Of a stretch of DNA of 64,000 nucleotides, positions 57,495 to 64,000 are shown one piece after another. The DNA lies in contig JAKPFN010000034.1 in NCBI GenBank assembly GCA_029551395.1, forward strand, positions 19,766 through 83,765, given 5' to 3'. This DNA comes from Armatimonadota bacterium. Lineage in GTDB: Bacteria; Armatimonadota; UBA5829; DTLH01. The translations under genes were made by a program, and so were the position numbers. A model generated the notes under the pieces. That model was not told the DNA's origin. It searched no databases and worked only from the letters and a program-made list of their open reading frames with translations. Within the stretch, counting starts at the first letter, position 1, and every line of letters begins with the position of its first letter.

Positions 57495-58071
57495 TGTCTT
57501 GCACCCTCTCCGTTTCAATGCCAACATAGCCAGCCAGTTCCACTCTTAGATGACCTGTAGCACGAGCCAGATGAGCTTTAACCGCACCAACTGTACAGCC
57601 CATAGTCTCAGCAATCTCCTGGAGCGACATGAAGTTATAATGCCTCAACACAAACGCTGATCTCTGTCTCGGCGGCAGATTATCAACCGCTTTTTTAATT
57701 ACTTCTCTGAGTTCAGCGTTTTGGAGAAACCAGCCGGGGTCGTCATGATCGCTTCCCTGCAGCCGGTCCCATTCTTCTTCTGTTAGCTCAAGTCCAACAT
57801 TTCTCGTTTTACGTTTGATATCGATACAGTGGTTTAGACAGACACGATAAAGCCAAGCCGGAAGATTGCCAGTGCTATCAAACTTTGGAAGCACCGCATG
57901 AAGTTTGATAAAAACCTCCTGCGTAGCATCCAAAGCAGCTTCCCGGTCATGAAGAACGCTCCATGCCAGGCCGAATACCTGATCCATATGTAGTGACATG
58001 AGCCGATCAAATGCCTCGGACTCTCCTGATTTGAACCGAGTGATCAATAACTCATTTTCATCTGTATGCAA
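57481..58071 (-). CDS. ECF-type RNA polymerase sigma factor
   Basis: A 196-residue sigma-70 family protein with only regions 2 and 4. Region 2 is FDRLMSLHMDQVFGLAWSVLHD through DATQEVFIKLHAVL and the -10 recognition segment PAWLYRVCLNHCIDIKRK. Region 4 is NLPPRQRSAFVLRHYNFMSL and the helix-turn-helix AETMGCTVGAVKAHLARA. It starts at TTG with GGAGG ten bases upstream. The downstream anti-sigma gene overlaps it. An ECF-type promoter (AACC-N16-CGTC) lies about 55 bases upstream, suggesting autoregulation. Confidence 0.94.
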   Translation of the reverse strand: MHTDENELLITRFKSGESEAFDRLMSLHMDQVFGLAWSVLHDREAALDATQEVFIKLHAVLPKFDSTGNLPAWLYRVCLNHCIDIKRKTRNVGLELTEEEWDRLQGSDHDDPGWFLQNAELREVIKKAVDNLPPRQRSAFVLRHYNFMSLQEIAETMGCTVGAVKAHLARATGHLRVELAGYVGIETERVQDNGKL

Positions 58072-58124
58072 TTGTTAATGTCCTCCGACAGAATCGTCCT
58101 GTTGTCTGTCCTTCTAGATTGCAT

Positions 58125-58148
58125 GACGAAGCGGACGGTGAAAAGGTT
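58125..58148 (-). promoter_or_regulatory. ECF-type promoter upstream of the sigma/anti-sigma operon
   Basis: On the minus strand, AACC (58148-58145) followed by TTTT, and CGTC (58128-58125) after a 16-base spacer. This is the usual pattern of promoters read by ECF sigma factors. Confidence 0.5.
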
Positions 58149-58224
58149 TACAGAGAAGTATGTATCGTTGATTATTATATGTGACAGGCAAATAGTTTTT
58201 CAGATAAAAGCCAGCGTGAGCAGG

Positions 58225-59274
58225 TTATTCCTGCATTAATGCTACTCCTGATTTCTTGGATCGGCGCTGGATTCTTCTCCATGCCTTGAAGCGAACACTT
58301 GGCACAGACCTGGCAGGTATTCCGATCTCTTCTCCGGTTACTATATCAGGTAATGGCAGTCTGGAGACCAGCTTGGAAAGCCTTTCCGGTGTCATCTCGA
58401 GTGCTTCAGCAACAGAGTGTAAGCCAACAGAAGATGAAATAGCCATAACCTGCTCTGAAGCAAGCCCTAAGATGATTGCTTTTCTCTGTTTCGGAGCCAG
58501 AAGCATAAACTCCTTCCAGAACCACTCCAAAACATGATCGAGCCAGCCTGCATCAATAACCTGCTGCTCGACATCAACTTCACGATCTACAAGCCAATCC
58601 ACTGGGCTATCGGCATCATCATCACCTTCCGGTTGAGTATCAATTGATAGAGGATCAGGGTCTCGAACATCAGTTAATGTCGCAATACAAGAAACCAGGT
58701 CGTCTATAGGTACAGGGCCGCCTGCGCAGTCTAAAATCCGGCAGGCCAGTTCAACGGTGGGTACTTCAGCAGGATCTCTATTCTGCAGCATGTTCCTTAT
58801 GAAGGCGCGCTGATCCTCACAGATTTCTTTGCATTTTGCAGCAGCAGAGCGGTTAGAACTACTCCATTTGTCATAACCACATAACCGTTCAGAACTGCCT
58901 TCAGGGTTCCATATTGCGAAACCTTTGACATTCAACTTGCCTGAAAACATATCCAGAAGCTCAAGTTTGAGGTTATACCATGCGGGGCGCTTGCGGCGGA
59001 TGGCATCACAGTACCTGTTGTGGACAGCGCGGCGCACGAAAGCTTCAAGATTCTCGATAGTACCTTCCACCGCACCGCGCTTTATAGCGTCGATGCGCGT
59101 CCAGATACCAAGCAGACAATCCTGTTCGAAGTCTTCGAGGTCTCCCGTCTCCTTTTTGATCAGTGATTTTCTGACAAGCCTGCGGACTTCTTCAGCCAGT
59201 GGTTCTATGTAAGCTTCACACTGTCCCGGAGGTAAGTTTATATAGTTTTGTAGTAATTGCTGCGGATCACCCAT
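58225..59274 (-). CDS. divergent sigma-70-like protein coupled to the CHAT gene
   Basis: A 349-residue protein. The N-terminal half looks like sigma region 2 (GDLEDFEQDCLLGIWTRIDAI, AFVRRAVHNRYCDAIRRKRP). After a variable acidic middle part (about 130-250), the C-terminus (LLAPKQRKAIILGLASEQVM, VAEALEMTPERLSKLVSRLP, SVRFKAWRRIQRRSKK) resembles long sigma-70-like proteins known from other phyla with complex regulation. Its ATG overlaps the CHAT gene stop by one base (TAATG), so translation is coupled. It could be a sigma factor or a partner whose release is controlled by the CHAT protein. There is no anti-sigma gene directly beside it. Confidence 0.7.
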   Translation of the reverse strand: MGDPQQLLQNYINLPPGQCEAYIEPLAEEVRRLVRKSLIKKETGDLEDFEQDCLLGIWTRIDAIKRGAVEGTIENLEAFVRRAVHNRYCDAIRRKRPAWYNLKLELLDMFSGKLNVKGFAIWNPEGSSERLCGYDKWSSSNRSAAAKCKEICEDQRAFIRNMLQNRDPAEVPTVELACRILDCAGGPVPIDDLVSCIATLTDVRDPDPLSIDTQPEGDDDADSPVDWLVDREVDVEQQVIDAGWLDHVLEWFWKEFMLLAPKQRKAIILGLASEQVMAISSSVGLHSVAEALEMTPERLSKLVSRLPLPDIVTGEEIGIPARSVPSVRFKAWRRIQRRSKKSGVALMQE

Positions 59275-62200
59275 TATCTTGGATCGCCATAAAGAACAAA
59301 ACCAGCCCAGTAATATGGATGGGCATATTTACCGTCTTTAGATTCTATCATAAATCGCTGTGCGCGTTGAAGTGCAACGGCTTTTTGTCCCAAAGCAGCA
59401 AGCTGAGTATAGAAAGATGTCATCAATTGCGTGGATGCTTCGTCTGATACTTGCCACAACGCGCCTATGATAGATGGAAATCCAGCCAGTGCGAATATTT
59501 CGGCTGTATGCGGGGCTCCAGATATCTGAGAGTCTGTAGTGCTGATTGTCTCACAAGCGGAGAGGACAATTAATTCTAATTCCTTATTGTCTATCTTCAT
59601 CAGATCGCTGAACCTGACGGTACCCTTGGGGCCAGCGAACGGTGACAGGACTAGAGAAAACTGCACTGGATTGGGGTCCAGCTTGTGGTGTGTAGCAACG
59701 TGGATTATATTAGACCAAGAGGCAGCCGAAACAAACCGGTCTGCGCTCAGATTGGCGCCAGTGTATACTCTACAATTATCTCCATAAGCGGAACGAATGC
59801 TGTCAGCTTCTGTCTTAACTCCCCGTAATCCTGAAGCTGAGTTTGTGAAAACCGTAATTCGGCTCTTTTTTGCAGTCAGAGATGTCGGATTGCTGCGTTT
59901 CAGGCCATCCATTGTGCCAGGAGACAGATAGAAGATCGAAAAGTCCTGGATAAGAAACTGAACTCTTCCACGTTTATCCTGAGCAAATGCGTGGAAAGGA
60001 ACTCCTAAAAGAATATCAGGCAGAATAAACGCGATAGAATTGATCTTGACAAGTTCAGACGAAATCGGATGGATTAGCGACTCATTAAGACTTGATAACG
60101 GGTCCAGGATCGGCAGCAGGCTGGCATCTCCCCAGTCTTTGACAGGACCTATCCCGCTGCCTGATGAAACTCGCTTTTCCATCTCCGATAATACTTTTTG
60201 CAGTCTTTCGACGTTGTTTCGAATCTGTTTGGCGGTAACTGGCAGTTCCCAGCAACTTGCAGTGCTGCTTGTGGCGACTAGTGCGAAAACACCTTTATCT
60301 GAGACAGCATATTCGATTACAGCCATACCTTCTGGCAGTTTACTGCGTATGGCATGGATATCCGCAGCATCAACAGGAGCAACTCCTTCAAGCTCCCGTC
60401 CACCTCTGGCTATACGGGAAAACAACACTGCCTGACTAATGACTTCAGGCCAGCCATCAGCAATCTTTCGAAGAGTCCCCTGCTCGCTTGGAGGCTGATA
60501 AATATCGGCAGTTTTATCGACCTCATCGAGCGCAGATTTGGCTACAGGATCACCAGAAGCTGTCAGTATGGCGCGAAGCCTGTTGAACCAGCTATACCGT
60601 CTTGCATTACGCAACGAATCAAGCACAGCAGTCTTCTGACCTTCACCAAGCTGAAGCCCTATCATCTGAAGATAGAGGTTGAATATCATATCAGAACGGC
60701 CTGGCTCAAGGTTAGGATCTATCCCCTCGCTGGTCAGCCATTCTTCGATTCGTATAATTGCCGTAGAGAGCGATTTGATAGCATCGGCTGTTTTGTTGGC
60801 GTCAGACTGGATATTTGCGAGCTTCAGTAGCACACGGGCCTGAGACCAAGGCTCACCAAGTATAGCAGCATAAGTGCTGGCAGCATGTTCAAGATCGCGA
60901 ATTGCCTCTACAGTCTCACCAAGGTTATACCTCATAATACCTCGCGCTTCGATAACATCCGCCAAAGCAAGCACATCGCCAGACATTTGAACGAGATCAA
61001 CCGCTTCCCAAAGAGCATCCAGTGCTGTTTGAGTATCACCACGGTCAAGAGCTGCACGCTCAATTTCACGAAGTATTTCTACCACCAGCGCAATATCACT
61101 AATGCTTTTTGCCAACTCAGTTGCCGTTTTTCTAGCTTCCACTGCTGATGTTTGATCACTCAAAGCATCATATTGGGTAGCAAGAGAGCGTAAGACTCGA
61201 ATTCGGTCACGGTCGCGCTTGTTAGATTCATAAAAAGCAGACAATTGTTTTAGAATTGCTGCTGACTTTTCGTATAACCCAAGCGCTTCACAAGCCGCAG
61301 CGCCTCTCTCAGTTATGGTAAGAACTGGTTCAAGATCAGCAGGTGATAGATCGGTATTTTCAAGTTGTGATGCGGCACGAGAGCCTTCTTCAGCCACTGT
61401 AGTGAGCAGTTTGTATCGTCGAGTGATGCAGTCTTTGGCTTCGTTATCTTTTCCAAGTGCTTTCCACACAACTGAATGCTCTCTAAGCACTAGAGCTTCA
61501 AGCAGAGAATCATTAGCCAGTTTCGTTATACGTTCTGCATCAAGATAACACTCGTTTGCTTTTTTATAATCGCCACGACTAATATAAAACGACGCCACTT
61601 GTATCAGAAGCTGTGTATGCGTTACATACTGCTTCTTTTCGTGTGCGTATGAACTGCTTAGCGTCAGACCATGAAGCATTGCCGATAAGCCAAACTCAGG
61701 ATTACCACCCGCAGCACGAGCCAATCCAGCACTAACATACTGCTTTCCAGCCAGATCGCGCCTGCCAATAGCCTGCCATTCAGCCGCAGAGGAAACATAA
61801 CTTTGATATGCAACGCTATAATGACCAACTTCGCTTTGCAGATGGCCAAGGTCGTCGAATATACGAGCCACTTGAGCGCGAAGACCGTAGGCAGTGAAAA
61901 TTGGATGTGCCCGCTCGAAGTTGGCTTCAGCATCCCTGTATCTGTGGCAGGAATAGAACTGCTTTTCGGCAAGCTTTGTAGTTACAAAAGCATAGGAAAG
62001 GTTCAACTGCAGTGTGTTTAAGCTGTTTGCGCAGGCGATCAAGTCATCTATGGAACGAGTCGGAGCGCGGCGAGAGCTGTCCAATGCAGTACCCAGCTTG
62101 CTTTTAGCTTTTGTCAGTGCTGTAATTCGTTCATCATCCTGAGCCGGTATAGAAGCAGTTGATATCCATTCTCGACATCCAAGATTTGCAGCCGCCCAGC

Positions 62201-62525
62201 TAACTAGAGGATCATTGCTTACAGTAACCAGAGACTTTACGATCTGATCCAGATTATTTATACCTGGGTCTACACCGCCTTCATCGCTGGCCCAGAGATT
62301 GTTGGCCCATCGGTAGAAAATGAGGTCCAAAGTCAGCAATCTCAGGTTGTCTGGTTGAGTTTTTACCAGTTCCGTCGCATAAGCAGAAAGATTTGCAGCG
62401 GGTGTGCTTTGTAAAGTGTAGAGAATCTGAGGTCTATCATTGACATCCGCACTGGCAGGCGTGACCAGACACTGCAGGCTCAAACCAAGAGCCAACATCA
62501 TGAGCCATAACCATCTTAATCTCAT
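59274..62525 (-). CDS. exported TPR-CHAT (caspase-like) protein
   Basis: About 1083 residues from ATG 62525, which gives a signal peptide (LRWLWLMMLALGLSLQCLV...ASA); starts at 62576 (GTG), 62543 and 62534 are alternatives. Residues about 60-640 are tandem TPR-like helical repeats, and the C-terminal 350 residues are a CHAT peptidase domain. The putative catalytic dyad is present: His at about 946 (IIHVATHH) and Cys at about 991 (LSACET). GLRGVKTEADSIR and GFPSIIGALWQVSDEASTQL are typical CHAT blocks. Family members are caspase/separase-like cysteine peptidases. It overlaps the downstream sigma-like gene by one base. Confidence 0.87.
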   Translation of the reverse strand: MRLRWLWLMMLALGLSLQCLVTPASADVNDRPQILYTLQSTPAANLSAYATELVKTQPDNLRLLTLDLIFYRWANNLWASDEGGVDPGINNLDQIVKSLVTVSNDPLVSWAAANLGCREWISTASIPAQDDERITALTKAKSKLGTALDSSRRAPTRSIDDLIACANSLNTLQLNLSYAFVTTKLAEKQFYSCHRYRDAEANFERAHPIFTAYGLRAQVARIFDDLGHLQSEVGHYSVAYQSYVSSAAEWQAIGRRDLAGKQYVSAGLARAAGGNPEFGLSAMLHGLTLSSSYAHEKKQYVTHTQLLIQVASFYISRGDYKKANECYLDAERITKLANDSLLEALVLREHSVVWKALGKDNEAKDCITRRYKLLTTVAEEGSRAASQLENTDLSPADLEPVLTITERGAAACEALGLYEKSAAILKQLSAFYESNKRDRDRIRVLRSLATQYDALSDQTSAVEARKTATELAKSISDIALVVEILREIERAALDRGDTQTALDALWEAVDLVQMSGDVLALADVIEARGIMRYNLGETVEAIRDLEHAASTYAAILGEPWSQARVLLKLANIQSDANKTADAIKSLSTAIIRIEEWLTSEGIDPNLEPGRSDMIFNLYLQMIGLQLGEGQKTAVLDSLRNARRYSWFNRLRAILTASGDPVAKSALDEVDKTADIYQPPSEQGTLRKIADGWPEVISQAVLFSRIARGGRELEGVAPVDAADIHAIRSKLPEGMAVIEYAVSDKGVFALVATSSTASCWELPVTAKQIRNNVERLQKVLSEMEKRVSSGSGIGPVKDWGDASLLPILDPLSSLNESLIHPISSELVKINSIAFILPDILLGVPFHAFAQDKRGRVQFLIQDFSIFYLSPGTMDGLKRSNPTSLTAKKSRITVFTNSASGLRGVKTEADSIRSAYGDNCRVYTGANLSADRFVSAASWSNIIHVATHHKLDPNPVQFSLVLSPFAGPKGTVRFSDLMKIDNKELELIVLSACETISTTDSQISGAPHTAEIFALAGFPSIIGALWQVSDEASTQLMTSFYTQLAALGQKAVALQRAQRFMIESKDGKYAHPYYWAGFVLYGDPR

Positions 62526-62576
62526 ATATACCATCGCCTGCATAACCTGCCCGGCGTTAAGTGCCAATAATTCCAC

Positions 62577-62795
62577 TTCGTATTACTTAAACTATAGTAT
62601 TCGACATTTGGACTCGAATACCCTCTTTATATGCGCCACTACGCAGATATTCTTGAAGTATAAAACTCAACTACACTCATGTAATACGGACGGAACAATC
62701 AAATGATCAGTTGCGTATTCTTTCTGGGTATCAAGCAAGCATCCTTTTGATTTGTAAATTATGCTCAGGTGTTGATATCATACAGTGCTGACTGC
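62577..62795. other. divergent intergenic region, CHAT side
   Basis: An AT-rich region between the divergent CHAT and htpX genes. No clear promoter for the CHAT operon of either sigma-70 or ECF type was found, and no ORF with ribosome site. Confidence 0.4.
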
Positions 62796-62825
62796 TTGAC
62801 TGACAAGTTAGAACGTGGGTAATAT
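62796..62825 (+). promoter_or_regulatory. htpX promoter with hairpin leader
   Basis: TTGACT (62796-62801), an 18-base spacer and TAATAT (62820-62825). The leader contains CTCGAC (62868-62873) pairing with GTCGAG (62882-62887). Then AAGGAGGG precedes the ATG. Confidence 0.6.
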
Positions 62826-62926
62826 TTAGTTAAGTAACTATATTATTCAGGTGTGATGATCGGTTAACTCGACTTGCAGTTGTCGAGATTTGATAGTAAC
62901 GCCTTTAATAAGGAGGGCGGCAGGTA

Positions 62927-63772
62927 ATGAATTGGACCAAAACATTTTTATTGATGGGTACGCTTACAGCGTTACTCGTTTTGATCGGCAAATGGGTAGC
63001 CGGAACAAATGGGATGATACTGTTCCTCGGTCTGGCCGGCGTAATGAACTTTGTCAGCTACTGGTATAGCGATAAAATCGTCCTGAAGATGTATGGAGCA
63101 CAGCCGATTACCGAGACTGATTCACCTCAGCTATACGGTATGGTTGAACGGCTTACACAGCAGGCAGGACTGCCGATGCCCAAGCTGTATCTTATGAATA
63201 CTGATATGCCGAACGCATTCGCTACGGGTAGAAATCCCGACCATGCGGCCGTAGCAGTTACATCAGGCCTGATGAGGATACTCGACAGGGATGAAGTTGA
63301 AGGCGTTATAGCGCATGAACTTGCACACGTTAAGAATCGCGATATTCTGATTGGAACCATTGCTGCAACTATGGCAGGCGCAATAATGATGATAGCCAAC
63401 TGGGCAAGGTTCGCAGCGATATTCGGCGGGATGAGCAGCGATGATGACGATGGCGGATCGAATATCCTAGTAGTGCTTATTGTTTCGATAGTCGCGGCGT
63501 TTGCTGCTTTTCTTGTGCAGATGGCGATATCGAGGTCTCGAGAATTCCAGGCTGATCGAACCGGCGCTGAGATAACAGGACATCCTTTGGGACTGGCTAA
63601 TGCGCTTCTGAAGTTGGAAAGAGGCAATCAGCTTATACAGGCAGAGCCTGTTCCGGCAACAGCGCATATGTTCATCATAAATCCGTTGAAAGGTATGTTC
63701 TCGACACACCCATCAACCGAAGACCGGGTAGCACGGCTGCAGATGATGGCCCAGGAAATGCCAGCATATTAG
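62927..63772 (+). CDS. htpX: membrane zinc protease HtpX
   Basis: A 281-residue M48B inner-membrane metalloprotease that degrades damaged membrane proteins. It has two N-terminal helices (TFLLMGTLTALLVLIGKWVA, GMILFLGLAGVMNFVSYWY) and HELAH at 130-134 with the third ligand Glu in SREFQADRTGAEITG. Two further helices lie between (AATMAGAIMMIANWARFAAI, ILVVLIVSIVAAFAAFLVQM). The C-terminal FSTHPSTEDRVARL motif is canonical. The length is normal for HtpX. It is monocistronic, between its own promoter and terminator. Confidence 0.95.
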   Translation: MNWTKTFLLMGTLTALLVLIGKWVAGTNGMILFLGLAGVMNFVSYWYSDKIVLKMYGAQPITETDSPQLYGMVERLTQQAGLPMPKLYLMNTDMPNAFATGRNPDHAAVAVTSGLMRILDRDEVEGVIAHELAHVKNRDILIGTIAATMAGAIMMIANWARFAAIFGGMSSDDDDGGSNILVVLIVSIVAAFAAFLVQMAISRSREFQADRTGAEITGHPLGLANALLKLERGNQLIQAEPVPATAHMFIINPLKGMFSTHPSTEDRVARLQMMAQEMPAY

Positions 63773-63790
63773 CATTGAACAGTAGTAAAT

Positions 63791-63828
63791 AATCGTCCGG
63801 TCCTGGTTGTTATTCAGGCCGGACGATT
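63791..63828 (+). terminator. intrinsic terminator of htpX
   Basis: AATCGTCCGG-T-CCTG pairs with CAGG-CCGGACGATT around a short loop. Confidence 0.8.
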
Positions 63829-63863
63829 ACCTGCCGAACCGATTAAAATTAGGCTTCTGACTC

Positions 63864-63892
63864 TTGACTTAAGCGCCAGGCAGTAGTATAAT
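63864..63892 (+). promoter_or_regulatory. tRNA-Leu promoter
   Basis: TTGACT (63864-63869), a 17-base spacer and consensus TATAAT (63887-63892), about 15 bases before the mature tRNA. Confidence 0.8.
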
Positions 63893-63912
63893 AATCGGTG
63901 TCAAGAAACCGC

Positions 63913-63998
63913 GCCGCAGTGGCGGAATGGCAGACGCGCATGGTTCAGGACCATGTGTCCTTACGGACGTGGAGGTTCAACTCCTCTCTGCGGCACCA
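63913..63998 (+). tRNA. tRNA-Leu (anticodon CAG)
   Basis: Acceptor GCCGCAG pairs with CTGCGGC, the D-arm is GGCGGAATGGCAGACGC, and anticodon stem CATGG/CCATG encloses TTCAGGA, giving CAG. A long variable arm (GTCCTTACGGAC), T-arm GAGGTTCAACTCCTC and encoded CCA (63996-63998) complete it. Its D and T arms are nearly identical to those of the tRNA-Leu(GAG) at 38609-38694. Confidence 0.97.
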
Positions 63999-64000
63999 AA

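Overview
The window is a 64 kb chromosomal segment of roughly 45-47% GC from a free-living diderm bacterium. It carries LPS-transport genes (an LptF/LptG permease and an LptD-like barrel), Wza/Wzz-type exopolysaccharide export genes and PEP-CTERM proteins. It also carries genes more typical of Terrabacteria (HelD-type ATPase, DUF951, HrcA/CIRCE-type groESL control). GTG and TTG starts are frequent. This mix, with many large secreted carbohydrate-active and proteolytic proteins, best fits Armatimonadota or a close relative. That placement is inference; no taxonomic marker was searched.

Layout. 1-1.6 kb: tail of an unknown gene, the RNase P RNA and a lipoprotein. 1.6-4.9 kb (minus): Wzz-like and Wza-like export genes, driven from a compact divergent promoter region shared with accB-hom, which are followed by purC. 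8-15 kb: a PEP-CTERM protein behind a sigma-54-like site, a 952-residue secreted metallopeptidase-like protein, a GH38 mannosidase and a cold-shock gene. 15.7-21.6 kb: comF (apparently starting at ATT), an Ntn asparaginase, a frameshifted membrane gene, helD and a glycosyltransferase. 21.9-32 kb: a large subtilase, groES-groEL behind a perfect CIRCE, a second PEP-CTERM gene, eno and pyk. 31.9-38.5 kb: GH172/DUF2961, a membrane gene with two in-frame stops, an OFA-type MFS transporter and a paralogue of the metallopeptidase-like protein. 38.6-47 kb: tRNA-Leu, an SDR, smpB, an array of triloop hairpins, ftsE-ftsX-envC-like, and lptF-lptD. 47-48.6 kb: a GC-rich non-coding island with two tandem c-di-GMP-I riboswitch-like aptamers and a terminator but no evident downstream gene, then DUF951 and a HAD phosphatase. 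48.7-55.4 kb: a glutaminase-like protein, a VapBC-like pair, an RDD gene broken by an in-frame stop, and a glycosidase-like secreted protein. 55.6-62.6 kb (minus): an exported TPR-CHAT protein, a sigma-70-like protein, an ECF sigma factor, a zinc-finger anti-sigma factor and a secreted beta-domain protein. 62.9-64 kb: htpX and tRNA-Leu(CAG).

How the parts connect. Several units are coherent modules: FtsE-FtsX with an EnvC-like LytM protein; LptF with LptD; GroES with GroEL; ECF sigma with anti-sigma under a likely autoregulated promoter. The least conventional parts are the orphan tandem riboswitch RNA, the TPR-CHAT/sigma cluster, the family of HExxH proteins with a GEYLYD motif, and a C-terminal domain shared by two unrelated secreted peptidase-like proteins. 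Three predicted membrane-protein genes carry in-frame stops or a frameshift, which suggests either gene decay or assembly errors.
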